Source: DATFNV01 sp963827935 (GTDB lineage: Bacteria; Planctomycetota; Planctomycetia; Gemmatales; Gemmataceae). From it: a stretch of 64,000 bases of DNA. This document shows, in pieces, positions 16,592 through 24,780 of the stretch. Within the stretch, counting starts at the first letter, position 1; each line of letters begins with the position of its first letter. A program made the translations under genes and the position numbers. Under the pieces are notes generated by a model. It saw only the letters and a list, made by a program, of their open reading frames with translations. It did no database searches and was not told where the DNA came from. Where the stretch lies: the NCBI GenBank assembly GCA_963827935.1, contig CAWHCN010000013.1:124001-188000 (forward strand). The letters are read 5' to 3'.

Positions 16592-16870
16592 ATGTTGTAC
16601 CTCGAATGTGAAGTGCGCCGGCCCGCAGGGTTGCGGGATGGCGACATCATCGCCGTGGTTACGGACTCATTTGGTCGCAGGGAGCAGATTCAAGTCGAGA
16701 AAGGCTTTCTCATGGTGCGCGGCGGGCGGACCTTCCTGCCCGTCTGGGGACTCGCCGAGGATCGGGACAGGAAACTGGTCGAGGTCGAGTTGCCCCAGGA
16801 GTCAGCCGGCGGAACGAACCGCATCTGGGTCCCCCTGGCCCGGGTGTTCACAAACGGGGTGCCGGCATGA
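16592..16870 (+). CDS. Hypothetical small protein upstream of dCTP deaminase-like gene
   Basis: About 92 aa, MLYLECEVRRPAGLRDGDII, preceded by AAAGGAGGAGG. It is beta-rich, with no recognised domain. Its stop overlaps the next gene's ATG (ATGA), so the two are a coupled pair. It lies on the strand opposite the surrounding capsid genes. Confidence 0.6.
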   Translation: MLYLECEVRRPAGLRDGDIIAVVTDSFGRREQIQVEKGFLMVRGGRTFLPVWGLAEDRDRKLVEVELPQESAGGTNRIWVPLARVFTNGVPA

Positions 16871-17481
16871 TCCTCTCTGATCGCGAGATCCAGGCCGCAC
16901 TGCGGCGCGGGGCGATCCAAATCACCCCGCCGCCCCCGGAGCTGGAGCCCGCGCCCGGGTCGCCCTGGTCATCAACCACCCTGGATCTCCGGTTAGACGC
17001 AGAGCTGACGGCCTGGAAGAAGGACGACAGCAGCAGCATCGCCTTTCCACCGCCGGATGACGCAGGATTCAACTTCGAGGATCTCATTGACAGGTACGCG
17101 GAGAAGTTCCCAATTCCGGCCGAGGGCTATCCGCTGAAGAAGGGTCAGTTCGTCCTTGGCTGGACCCTCGAACGGCTTCAACTCCCCTCAACGTCTCGGT
17201 TGGCCGCCCGTGTCGAGGGCAAGAGCAGTTTGGCGCGACTGGGGATCGGGGTCCACGTCACGGCACCGATCATTCATGCCGGGTTCGGCGTCAAGGAAGG
17301 CGACCCAAGTTTCCTCGGGTCGCAGATACGCCTGGAAATCTTCCACCAGGGTGAATACGCGGTGTGTTTGAAAGTCGGCATGAAGATATGTCAACTCGTG
17401 TTTGAGGAGGTTCACGGGACCCCCGAGAAGGGCTACCAGGGGCGCTTCGCGGTCCAGGGCGCCCAGCCTCTGCCGTCCTAG
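16867..17481 (+). CDS. dCTP deaminase / dUTPase-family protein
   Basis: 204 aa. MILSDREIQAALRRGAIQI and the STTLDLRLDAEL strand open the protein. The core RVEGKSSLARLGIGVHVTAP then IIHAGFG ... IRLEIFHQG ... VGMKICQLVFE matches the Dcd/dUTPase trimeric fold, with the conserved Arg-Ser-Ser-like loop (GKSSLAR) and the Glu of RLEIF. dCTP deaminase makes dUTP for thymidylate synthesis; viral genomes often encode it. An insertion (GVKEGDPSFLGSQ) lengthens the usual catalytic-loop region, so activity should not be assumed. Confidence 0.8.
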   Translation: MILSDREIQAALRRGAIQITPPPPELEPAPGSPWSSTTLDLRLDAELTAWKKDDSSSIAFPPPDDAGFNFEDLIDRYAEKFPIPAEGYPLKKGQFVLGWTLERLQLPSTSRLAARVEGKSSLARLGIGVHVTAPIIHAGFGVKEGDPSFLGSQIRLEIFHQGEYAVCLKVGMKICQLVFEEVHGTPEKGYQGRFAVQGAQPLPS

Positions 17482-17514
17482 CCTCAGCACTCTGATGCGC
17501 CGGGGAGGTGGGTG

Positions 17515-17886
17515 ATGGCGGGACAAAAGATACGCTTGATGTACATGGAGCAGAAGACGGGGCAAAACGCCGGCGAGGCAAGGATCGGCAGAGTCCGCTT
17601 CAGTCGCAGCGGACGCACACTGTACTACCGGGACAAGGTTTTCCAGCCGGTGGGCGGCAACGGCATCTACGGCAATTATTACGGCTACGAACGCCAGGCG
17701 TTCGAGGTTTGGGTCAACAAGCCCCTGGAGCCGGGACAAAACTCGATTCCTGGTTTTCTCGGCGAGTTCTGGATCAGCGGCCCCAAGTCCAACGGAAAGG
17801 ACCGCCATCCGCTGGAACAGCAGGGACCGGTGATCGTTGACGAGGATGTGGCGGCGGAATACTGGAAGGTGATCCGTGGCCAATAG
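17515..17886 (+). CDS. Hypothetical small protein (KVFQPVGG.G..GNYYGYER type)
   Basis: 123 aa from the ATG at 17515 behind GGGGAGG. The sequence ARIGRVRFSRSGRTLYYRDK ... EFWISGPKSNGKDRH ... DEDVAAEYWKVIRG belongs to a small protein type scattered in bacteria and often misnamed in databases. No catalytic motif is visible. It is third in the plus-strand group that interrupts the capsid genes. Confidence 0.6.
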   Translation: MAGQKIRLMYMEQKTGQNAGEARIGRVRFSRSGRTLYYRDKVFQPVGGNGIYGNYYGYERQAFEVWVNKPLEPGQNSIPGFLGEFWISGPKSNGKDRHPLEQQGPVIVDEDVAAEYWKVIRGQ

Positions 17887-17958
17887 CCGCCTCGTTGCAA
17901 CCCCATCCCCGCCCTTGCTATAGTGTCTTCGCCCGCCCTTCCTGGAACACGGGGCCCG

Positions 17959-18552
17959 ATGATGCCTATCACCGCCGCACCGAAGCTGATGACGACCGAG
18001 GAACTCCTTGCCCTTCCGGACGACGGCGTCGATCGCTGGTTGATCCGCGGGCAGCTCAGGGAGAAGAGGCCGCAGCCGGGGGGGCCGCCGATGACCGTCC
18101 GCAACCGCACGCACAGCCGCATCATGGTTCGTGTCAGCAAGTTCCTCGATAATTGGCTCGATCAGCAGCCCGAGCCCCGCGGCCGAGTCTTGTGTGGCGA
18201 GGCCGGCGTCAAGTTGCCGCGCGACCCGCAGACCACCGTCGGCATCGATGTCGCCTATGTCTCCGCCGAAGTCATGGCCCGGCAGTCCGACGACACCACC
18301 CTGATCGACGGCGTTCCCATCCTGGCCGTCGAAATCCTCTCGCCCAGCGACACCCAGGAGGAGATCGACGAAAAGCTCGACGACTACCGCGCCGCCGGTA
18401 TTCCCCTCGTCTGGGTGATTGACCCGCACGACCGGACGGTCACCATCTACCGTCCGGATGCGGAGCTGGAGGTGGTGAACGTGACCCAGGAGCTGTCCGG
18501 CGAGCCGCACTTGCCGGGGTTCCGGGTGGCTGTGGCGCAGTTGTTTGTGTAA
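17959..18552 (+). CDS. Uma2 family (DUF820) putative endonuclease
   Basis: 197 aa from the ATG at 17959. MTTEELLALPDDGVDRWLIR, GVKLPRDPQTTVGIDVAYVS and VPILAVEILSPSDTQEEIDE-KLDDYRAAGIPLVWVIDP show the Uma2 restriction-endonuclease-like fold, with the D...(E)xE-x-K-type active site spread over PDVAY-like and VEILSPS...KLDDY segments. These genes are highly multiplied in Gemmata-type genomes. Function in vivo is unknown. It converges on the portal gene 26 nt away. Confidence 0.85.
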   Translation: MMPITAAPKLMTTEELLALPDDGVDRWLIRGQLREKRPQPGGPPMTVRNRTHSRIMVRVSKFLDNWLDQQPEPRGRVLCGEAGVKLPRDPQTTVGIDVAYVSAEVMARQSDDTTLIDGVPILAVEILSPSDTQEEIDEKLDDYRAAGIPLVWVIDPHDRTVTIYRPDAELEVVNVTQELSGEPHLPGFRVAVAQLFV

Positions 18553-18577
18553 CAGGCCAGCGAGCCCACCCCGTCGC

Positions 18578-19924
18578 TCACGCTCCGGGCTCCGACCGTG
18601 TCACCGTCGTCGGCCACAGCGTCGATGGAATCCACGGCACATCCCCCCACGGCACCGGCGGCAGGCCACGCTCGCCACGCACCTCGTTGATCGTCGTGAT
18701 GCCGTACTTCATGTCGATCTCGCGCTCGCGGAAGTCCATCTCCTGGTTGACCGGCACCGGGTCCTCGCTCGCCAAAAACAGCCGGCCCGACGGGTCGTAC
18801 AGCGGCACCAGTTGCTCGTTCAGCTTCTCGTCGCGGCGCGTCAGCCGGGGGGCGATGGCCAGGCTCTTGTGCTGGTGGTCGGCCGCTTGCAGGTTGGCCA
18901 GGTTCGTCTCGCGCGTGAAGTAGCTGACCGGGACGTGGAAGGCGTTCATCACGTCGTCCTTGGTCGTCCCCATTTCGGCCAGCTGGGCCAGGTCGCCCAG
19001 CGAATGCGACAGCACCTGCACCCTCAGGTTCGACTCCGCCACCACCACCCGCCCGGCCCCGCCGCGGCGAAACCGCTGATTCCACTGGGTTTCCAGCCGA
19101 TCACGCTCCTCCTCGCCGATGACGTCGGCCGGCGACAACAGCGCGCTGGGGATCGCCTGGTTCTCGTACACCGCCTTCTTCATGGCCGCATAGTCCGACA
19201 GCAGGGCCACCTGTTCGTAACAGGCGCGCAGCGGACTCAGGCCGCCCAGGTACGGATCGCGCGGGTCGGGATAGCGGAAGAAGATGATCTCTTGCGGGCG
19301 GAAGCGCTGTTCGCTGGCTCCGGTGCGGTATTCGTAGTAGTCGATCAGGTTCGGCGAATCGGGCTTGCGCCGCGGCGTGACGTTCTGGCTGGGCAGAATC
19401 CAGATTTCGTCCGGCGTGCCGAGGCTGGGATTTAGCACCAGGTACCAGAACGCCCGGCCGTGGACCTCCAGGTAGGTTTGTGTGAGTTCCCAGAGGTCAA
19501 ATGAGTTATGGACCGGATTGACCTGCCGCAGCAGCGCGAGCAGCGGATGTTCGACGACTTCCTCGACGGCGTCGGCGAATTTGACCTGGCGGGCCAGGTG
19601 CGGGGCGGCTTGCAGGCGCCGTTCCAGCTCCGGGGCCAGCGCCTTGGTGAGGCACTTGGGCCGGGCCTGGCCGCGGTTGGTGGCCACGTAGAGGTGCGGC
19701 GGGAAGTTGGCGCACACCGCCGCGTTGATGCTGATGCAGCTCCACGCCGTCCCCTTCAGCTCGGCCAGTAACTCGTTGGGCGTCGGGTTGCGGTTGCGCT
19801 TGTAGGAATCGACAAAGCCGGTGCCGGTCCACTGCCCGCCCAGGAGCGCGGAGGGCATGGCCTTGGGGAAGTTCGCGACCACGTGCCAGACGGAGTTGAT
19901 CCACTGCCGCAGGGTCCTGCGCAT
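18578..19924 (-). CDS. HK97-type portal protein
   Basis: 448 aa. NPTPNELLAELKGTAWSCIS ... HPLLALLRQVNP ... ELTQTYLEVHGRAFWYLVLN ... PDEIWILPSQNVTPRR ... PQEIIFFRYPDPRDPYLGGL ... GRVVVAESNLRVQVLS ... VSYFTRETNLANLQAADHQH is the standard succession of portal landmarks. It forms the dodecameric ring at the head vertex through which DNA is packaged. The gene appears intact and lies between large terminase and (across the cargo insert) protease. Confidence 0.92.
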   Translation of the reverse strand: MRRTLRQWINSVWHVVANFPKAMPSALLGGQWTGTGFVDSYKRNRNPTPNELLAELKGTAWSCISINAAVCANFPPHLYVATNRGQARPKCLTKALAPELERRLQAAPHLARQVKFADAVEEVVEHPLLALLRQVNPVHNSFDLWELTQTYLEVHGRAFWYLVLNPSLGTPDEIWILPSQNVTPRRKPDSPNLIDYYEYRTGASEQRFRPQEIIFFRYPDPRDPYLGGLSPLRACYEQVALLSDYAAMKKAVYENQAIPSALLSPADVIGEEERDRLETQWNQRFRRGGAGRVVVAESNLRVQVLSHSLGDLAQLAEMGTTKDDVMNAFHVPVSYFTRETNLANLQAADHQHKSLAIAPRLTRRDEKLNEQLVPLYDPSGRLFLASEDPVPVNQEMDFREREIDMKYGITTINEVRGERGLPPVPWGDVPWIPSTLWPTTVTRSEPGA

Positions 19925-19955
19925 GAGGTCACCTCATATCAAAATCGGTTTCATG

Positions 19956-20016
19956 GTTAGCCGCGACGCGAAGCGGAGCGGTGGGCAAGAGCGCTCCGCT
20001 TCGCGTCGCGGCTAAC
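19956..20016. repeat. 61-bp palindrome, family B variant
   Basis: GTTAGCCGCGACGCGAAGCG ... with its reverse complement. It lies between large terminase and portal genes. Confidence 0.95.
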
Positions 20017-20024
20017 CGGGGATG

Positions 20025-21344
20025 TCATGTCCACAAATCGCCGTCGCCCTCGTCTTCATCCGGCACCACCACGGCCCGCCCTTTTCGCAACCGCGCGATG
20101 TACATCTGGTCGTGCCGGGCAATCAGGTAGCGCAGTGCGCCGAGGGCGTGGTTGTACTTGTCGATGGGCGTCTCGCCGACCACGGCCCGCTCGGTCTCGG
20201 TCGGATAGCGGTAGAGGGTCGCTTCCTTGACCAGCTCGGGGCAGGCGGTCCGCAGCACGCGCAGCCGGCCGTCGCGCAGCCGGGTGGTGACGGCCGCAAT
20301 CCCCAGGCGAATCTCGTTCTGCCCCTTGATGATCTTCCACCCCGCCAGGCGGGCTTCGCGGATTTCGCCGGCACCGCTCGGGTCGCCATACCAGGTCACC
20401 CGCTTCGGATCGGGGCAGGCCGGGTCGCGGTCGTGCATCGTCTGGACGTAGTCCAGGTTGTCGCGCAACGACCAGTTGCGCATGTAGTGCTCCCAGCAAA
20501 GCCAGAGCACGTCGTCGGGGTCCACATAGCCCCAGATGGCGGCGAAGGGGTTGCGGATGCCCCAGTCGATGCCGCCGACGAAGCGCACCCCCGCTGGCAC
20601 GGGCAGCGGCCCGTCCACCAGGCAGTGCGCAAAGTCCGGATAAACCAGACCTTCCAGAGCGGTAAAGAGACAGTTGTACTCCTGGTCTACCCACGACTTG
20701 CCCAGCGAGGCGACCTCGTTTTCGATGAAGGCCGGCTCGATGCGCGGGCAATCCGTCCAGGGGACGCGGAAACGCCGCCAGGGATGCTGCGAATGCCATT
20801 CCCGAAAGAAGAAGCCCTGCTGCCCGAACGGCGTCGACAGGCAGACGATCTGCCCGCGGCTGACCGCCAGCATGGGGCGGACGGCGCGGTACAGATCGTC
20901 GTGGACCTTGGCGGCCTCGTCGATGAGGAGCAGGGCGACGCGCGAATAGCCGCGGATGTTCCCTTCCTTGCTGGGCAGCCCGACGACGCGCGAGCCGTTG
21001 GCCAGCTCCAGGTGGGCCTGGCTGCGGGCGTCGGCCAGCGCCGGCACCGGCCGGCCGACAGCGTCGTAGGCATCGCGCACCTTGCGGAACAACTCCGTCG
21101 ATTGCCGCTGCGTGGGGCTGAGGAGCAGGATCAGCGACTTGGGCTTCACCAGGGCGGTGTGCAGCGCCCGCGCCGCCGTCGTGGTCGATTTGCCCGATTG
21201 GCGACAGCAATTGAGCAACACCTGGCGCTCGACGCTGAGCAGGAACTCCCGCTGCCAGGGGTCGGGATCGAGTCCCTGGGCCAGCAGGATCTGCGCGGGG
21301 TCGAATACCAGAGCGAGGGAACTGGCCGGGTCCATGCCGCCCAT
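20025..21344 (-). CDS. Phage terminase large subunit
   Basis: 439 aa. Residues 47-54 CRQSGKST are the packaging ATPase Walker A. Residues 137-144 ALLLIDEA are Walker B with the catalytic Glu, and LSTPFGQQGFFF is motif III. The C-terminal RNase H-like nuclease starts at GGIDWG (Asp 260) with later acidic residues at YGDPSGAGE and near the end (TPIDKYNHALGALRY). It cuts and translocates viral DNA into the prohead. Intact and of ordinary length. Confidence 0.93.
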   Translation of the reverse strand: MGGMDPASSLALVFDPAQILLAQGLDPDPWQREFLLSVERQVLLNCCRQSGKSTTTAARALHTALVKPKSLILLLSPTQRQSTELFRKVRDAYDAVGRPVPALADARSQAHLELANGSRVVGLPSKEGNIRGYSRVALLLIDEAAKVHDDLYRAVRPMLAVSRGQIVCLSTPFGQQGFFFREWHSQHPWRRFRVPWTDCPRIEPAFIENEVASLGKSWVDQEYNCLFTALEGLVYPDFAHCLVDGPLPVPAGVRFVGGIDWGIRNPFAAIWGYVDPDDVLWLCWEHYMRNWSLRDNLDYVQTMHDRDPACPDPKRVTWYGDPSGAGEIREARLAGWKIIKGQNEIRLGIAAVTTRLRDGRLRVLRTACPELVKEATLYRYPTETERAVVGETPIDKYNHALGALRYLIARHDQMYIARLRKGRAVVVPDEDEGDGDLWT

Positions 21345-21390
21345 TGTGCGTCAGCGCGAGGCCGGGCGGGGAGAGCGCTTGGCGGTTTCC

Positions 21391-21631
21391 CGATTCCCGT
21401 TGCGTCCCCCCATCCACACCGCCATACTCGATCCCGCGTTGTGGCACGGTCTCCTGACCGTGCCACTGCCGCCGACCGCAGGTCTCGACGCCCTCATCCC
21501 TTGCCCTAATGGTCTGGGGAGACCTCCGGTCGGGTCGGGTGGCACGGTCAGGAGACCGTGCCACAACAGCGGGGGGCGAATCGGCGCCACCGATTCCCGT
21601 TGCGTCGCCCCATCCGCACCGCCATACTCGA
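21391..21631. repeat. Family D palindrome (21438-21567) inside a 41-bp direct repeat
   Basis: The palindrome GTTGTGGCACGGTCTCCTGA ... is flanked by two near-identical 41-bp segments (21391-21431 and 21591-21631, starting CGATTCCCGTTGCGTC). This looks like an insertion with a long target duplication or an unequal duplication. Confidence 0.85.
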
Positions 21632-21675
21632 CACTGGGAACCCCTTCACCGCCCATTCACCGGAGGCTGCACGCC

Positions 21676-22128
21676 ATGACGCAGTTGAAGACCCTGGCCC
21701 TGCTCGGTTGCGCCTTGCTATTGTCGCTGACCCTGGCCGCTGGCGCCGACGAGAAGGCCGCCGACCACCACAACGCCGCCTTCATGGATTGCGCCAAGGC
21801 GTGCAACGATTGCCAGCGCGAGTGCGATTCCTGCGCCCGCCACTGCGCCCTGCGCGTGGCCGACGGCAAGAAGGAGCACATGAAGACGCTGGCGACGTGC
21901 ACCGACTGCGCCGAAATCTGCTCGACGGCCTCCCACGTGGCCTCGCGCCAGGGCCCGATGGCCGTCCTCATCTGCGACGCCTGCGCCAAATCGTGCGACA
22001 CCTGCGGCGAAGCATGCGGCACGTTCAAGGACGACGACCACATGAAGCTGTGCGCCGAGGCGTGCAAGAAGTGTGCGGCGGCCTGCCGGGAGATGATCAA
22101 GCACGCGGCGCATGCGGCGGAGAAGTAA
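21676..22128 (+). CDS. Exported four-helix-bundle copper storage protein (Csp-like)
   Basis: 150 aa. MTQLKTLALLGCALLLSLTL then AAGADEK is a signal peptide. The mature part carries cysteines at helix spacing (AFMDCAKACNDCQRECDSCA, CTDCAEICSTA, LICDACAKSCDTCGEACG, LCAEACKKCAAACRE), the arrangement of Csp1-type proteins whose Cys-lined core binds many Cu(I) ions. A host copper-handling gene in a viral block suggests that region was interrupted or that this is cargo. The start is fixed by a GGAGGCTGC ribosome site. Confidence 0.88.
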   Translation: MTQLKTLALLGCALLLSLTLAAGADEKAADHHNAAFMDCAKACNDCQRECDSCARHCALRVADGKKEHMKTLATCTDCAEICSTASHVASRQGPMAVLICDACAKSCDTCGEACGTFKDDDHMKLCAEACKKCAAACREMIKHAAHAAEK

Positions 22129-22183
22129 GAGCGTTCGGAAACAATGACGACGGGTGTGCAGCATGGACAGCAGCGCTGGCAAG

Positions 22184-22420
22184 CCCCGGAAGGGCGGCCG
22201 TTGTTAGCCAGGGGTTGCAACCCCTGGATCGGGAGGTTGGGGATGTCCCCAAGCCCCTCAGGGGCGGGCGAGGCTTGAAGCGACGGCCGCCCCTCCGGGG
22301 CTACTGGCGCTGTAGGCGCGCCCCATTCCAGGGGTTGAAACCCCTGGCTAACGGCGGACGCCCCTCCGGGGCTACCCGAGACGGTTATCCGGCGCTGTCG
22401 CCCTCATTCCTTCCGAACGC
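22184..22420. repeat. Family E palindromic repeats, left block
   Basis: Inverted units containing TTAGCCAGGGGTTGCAACCC, GGGGCGGGCG and CCCCTCCGGGGCTAC lie immediately upstream of the Y1 transposase gene at 22439. Confidence 0.85.
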
Positions 22421-22438
22421 ACTACGGAGGGTTATACC

Positions 22439-22889
22439 ATGCCACAATCGTTTGCCTCGCTTCAGTACCACGTGATCTTCAGCACGAAAAGCCGGGAGCC
22501 GCTGCTGGACCTGGCGCTGCAACCGCGCCTCTTTGAGTACATGGGCGGGATCCTGCGCAACCACAACGGGGTGCTATTGGCGGCAGGGGGCATGCCCGAC
22601 CATGTGCATCTCCTGATGGCGCTGCATCGCGAGATGGCCGTCGCAGAAGGAGTGAAGCTGGTGAAGGCTTATTCTTCAGGCTGGATTCACGAGACCTTCC
22701 CTGAACTGCGCGTTTGCCTGGCAGGTGGGGTACGGCGCATTCACGGTCAGCTACTCGAACATGAGCGACGTGAGGCGCTACATTGCCAACCAAGAGGAAC
22801 ATCATCGCCAGCGGACCTTCAAGGAGGAATTCATCGCAATCCTTGCGCGCGACCAGATCCCGTATGACGAGCGATACCTGTGGGACTGA
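22439..22889 (+). CDS. IS200/IS605-type Y1 (HUH) transposase, frameshifted
   Basis: The frame starts MPQSFASLQYHVIFSTKSRE, has the HUH motif GMPDHVHLLMALH and VKLVKAYSSGWIHETFPEL, then loses the frame at about 22705-22713. Shifting one base recovers the expected catalytic-helix end FAWQVGYGAFTVSYSNMSDV ... RRYIANQEEHHR ... DERYLWD to TGA 22887-22889. The gene is sandwiched by family E repeats on both sides (22184-22420, 22911-23503), the arrangement expected of a REP-associated tyrosine transposase with its substrate hairpins. It is not preceded or followed by a tnpB. Confidence 0.85.
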
Positions 22890-22910
22890 TGCTTCCGTGT
22901 CGTGTTCCGG

Positions 22911-23280
22911 GTAGCCCCGTAGGGGCGTCCGTAGTTAGCCAGGGGTTTCAACCCCTGGGACGGCGGGCGACGGGCGTCCAATTGGTAGCCCCGTAGGGGC
23001 GTCCGTAGTTAACCATGGGTTTCAACCCCTGGGACGGCGGGCGACGGGCGTCCAATTGGTAGCCCCGTAGGGGCGTCCGTAGTTAGCCAGGGGTTTCAAC
23101 CCCTGGGACGGCGGGCGACGGACGCCCAATTGGTAGCCCCGTAGGGGCGTCCGTAGTTAGCCAGGGGTTTCAACCCCTGGGACGGCGGGCGACGGACGTC
23201 CAATTGGTAGCCCCGTAGGGGCGTCCGTAGTTAGCCAGGGGTTTCAACCCCTGGGACGGCGGGCGACGGACGCCCCCTCC
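22911..23280. repeat. Five tandem 74-bp units, family E
   Basis: Units begin at 22911, 22985, 23059, 23133 and 23207, an exact 74-bp period. Each contains two hairpins: GTAGCCCCGTAGGGGC and CCAGGGGTTTCAACCCCTGG. Only a few substitutions separate units. There are no variable spacers, so this is not a CRISPR. Confidence 0.97.
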
Positions 23281-23503
23281 GGGGCTACCAAATCCAAATC
23301 CATCCTCGTTCCAGGGGTTGAAACCCCTGGCTAACGACGGACGCCCCTCCGGGGCTACCAATGCTCTATTATCTATCCTCCCAGGGGTTGAAACCCCTGG
23401 CTAACAACGGACGCCCCTCCGGGGCTACCAATGCTCTATTATCTATCCTCCCAGGGGTTGAAACCCCTGGCTAACGACGGACGCCCCCTCCGGGGCTACC
23501 AAA
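23281..23503. repeat. Family E units in inverse orientation, 70-bp period
   Basis: About three units containing CCAGGGGTTGAAACCCCTGG and CCCCTCCGGGGCTACCA. The two consecutive copies of CCAATGCTCTATTATCTATC are identical. Their orientation is opposite to the 74-bp array beside them. Confidence 0.93.
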
Positions 23504-23525
23504 CCCCCGTGCTGGCCCTCCTGCC

Positions 23526-23584
23526 GCTTCACCGCCATCCTTCACCGCCAACTGCCCCTTGGCGGTGAAGGATGGCGGTGAAGC
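23526..23584. repeat. Palindrome of TTCACCGCCA motifs
   Basis: GCTTCACCGCCATCCTTCAC ... and its reverse complement. It lies 50 nt beyond the stop of the RepA-like gene; it is a plausible terminator for it. Confidence 0.85.
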
Positions 23585-23634
23585 ATAATCAAGGGACGTA
23601 AGGACTTATTTCTTCACCGCCATACCGCCAAGCG

Positions 23635-24780
23635 TCAAGACGCCGCCGCGCACGGAAGGGCCCAGAGCCATCCCTGTCGGTTCTTGGCGCCGGGCGGCAC
23701 GATCAGTTTCAGCTGTCGCGCCGCGGTCGCCCGCTCCAGCGTGCGCTCCGAAATGCAGGCGTCGGCCGCCGCCGCCTTCAGGTCGCCGACCGGCCGCGGA
23801 CCGCCGGCCAGCGCTGCGTCCAGGAAGGCACACGCCTGCTGGAACTTGCTCCCGCTCTCCTCGCGCTCCTCCCTCTCCTTGCGGGAGAGAGAATCGCACA
23901 CATCATCCGCCGTCAACTCGCTCCGCTCGCTCCACGCGATCCGGCAGCAGCCGAACTCCGCCACCGGCTCCAGCCGATAGGTCAGGCTCTTTTGCTTCGG
24001 CGCCAGGTTGCTCTTGGCATGGGCGACCACGCGCAGCGCCGCATCGTTCGGGTCGAGGCCGACCAGCAGGCCGGAGCGGGCCGCGCCGATGATCGAGACA
24101 TGCCCGGAGCCGCGGTAGATCGCCTTGGGTCCGCCGCGTTTGCTCAGGTGCCGCAGCCACAGCACCGTGCAGCGCAGCCGCTCCGCCAGCAGTTTCACCG
24201 GGTGCAGGCACTTGCGCACCTCCTGATCGCTCCGCGCCTGGGCCAGGAAAGCGACCAGCGGGTCGATGATGAGCAGGCGGGCATCATAATCGCGCAGGCG
24301 GACCTCGATGCGTTCGAGGTGATCGGGGACGACGAGCGGGGCCTGGTTGTAGGCCTCGAAGAAGCCGATCCGGCCCAGGTCGGCCCCGGCGGCCTTGAGG
24401 CGCGGCTGGATGGTGTCCTCCAGGCCGTCCTCGGCCGACATGATGCACACCCCGCCGCCGACCCCCTGCGAGCCGTCCGGCATCAGGCCGTCGCGGCTGA
24501 TGCGGGCGGCCAGGTCGAGCAGCAGGGTGGACTTCGACAGGCCGGGGTCGCCGCACAGGTCGCACAGCTTGCCCAGCGGCAACCACCAGGGCCAGAGCCA
24601 TTCCACCGGCCGGGCCCGCACGCTGCTCAGGCGCACCGAGGTCACGGTCGGCGGCGGCGCGGTTTTCTTGTTTAGCCGCGGATCGCAGATCCGCGCGGGT
24701 CTGCCCCTGGCGCCATCCCCGTCCGCGGTCATCACCCCGGGGAACCACGCGGGCAATGGGGCCGGTTCGAGCAATTCCAT
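23635..24780 (-). CDS. RepA-like/AAA_25 replicative ATPase
   Basis: 381 aa from the ATG at 24780 with a GGAGGG ribosome site. Walker A is GDPGLSKST, then GGGVCIMSAEDGLEDTIQPR (typical RepA/AAA_25 SAED motif), Walker B ARLLIIDPLVAFL, and the sensor region LWLRHLSKRGG. The C-terminus has a helix-turn-helix-like stretch (DLKAAAADACISERTLERAT). It is the usual helicase-loader or helicase partner of phage and plasmid prim-pol proteins; the upstream gene is one. A family B arm is embedded in frame near its N-terminus. Confidence 0.82.
   Translation of the reverse strand: MELLEPAPLPAWFPGVMTADGDGARGRPARICDPRLNKKTAPPPTVTSVRLSSVRARPVEWLWPWWLPLGKLCDLCGDPGLSKSTLLLDLAARISRDGLMPDGSQGVGGGVCIMSAEDGLEDTIQPRLKAAGADLGRIGFFEAYNQAPLVVPDHLERIEVRLRDYDARLLIIDPLVAFLAQARSDQEVRKCLHPVKLLAERLRCTVLWLRHLSKRGGPKAIYRGSGHVSIIGAARSGLLVGLDPNDAALRVVAHAKSNLAPKQKSLTYRLEPVAEFGCCRIAWSERSELTADDVCDSLSRKEREEREESGSKFQQACAFLDAALAGGPRPVGDLKAAAADACISERTLERATAARQLKLIVPPGAKNRQGWLWALPCAAAS
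24670..24698. repeat. Family B half-palindrome inside the RepA-like coding sequence
   Basis: GTTTAGCCGCGGATCGCAGA... lies within the gene and is translated as PARICDPRLNKK in the linker before the ATPase domain; the frame is maintained. Confidence 0.85.

Noticed and set aside
20022..21509. 495-codon plus-strand open frame
   Set aside because: Antisense of the large terminase gene, whose ATPase and nuclease motifs are intact.
22911..23503. Possible CRISPR array
   Set aside because: Units are tandem copies of one 74-bp (or 70-bp) sequence without variable spacers, and no cas gene is near; hairpin repeats beside a Y1 transposase explain it better.
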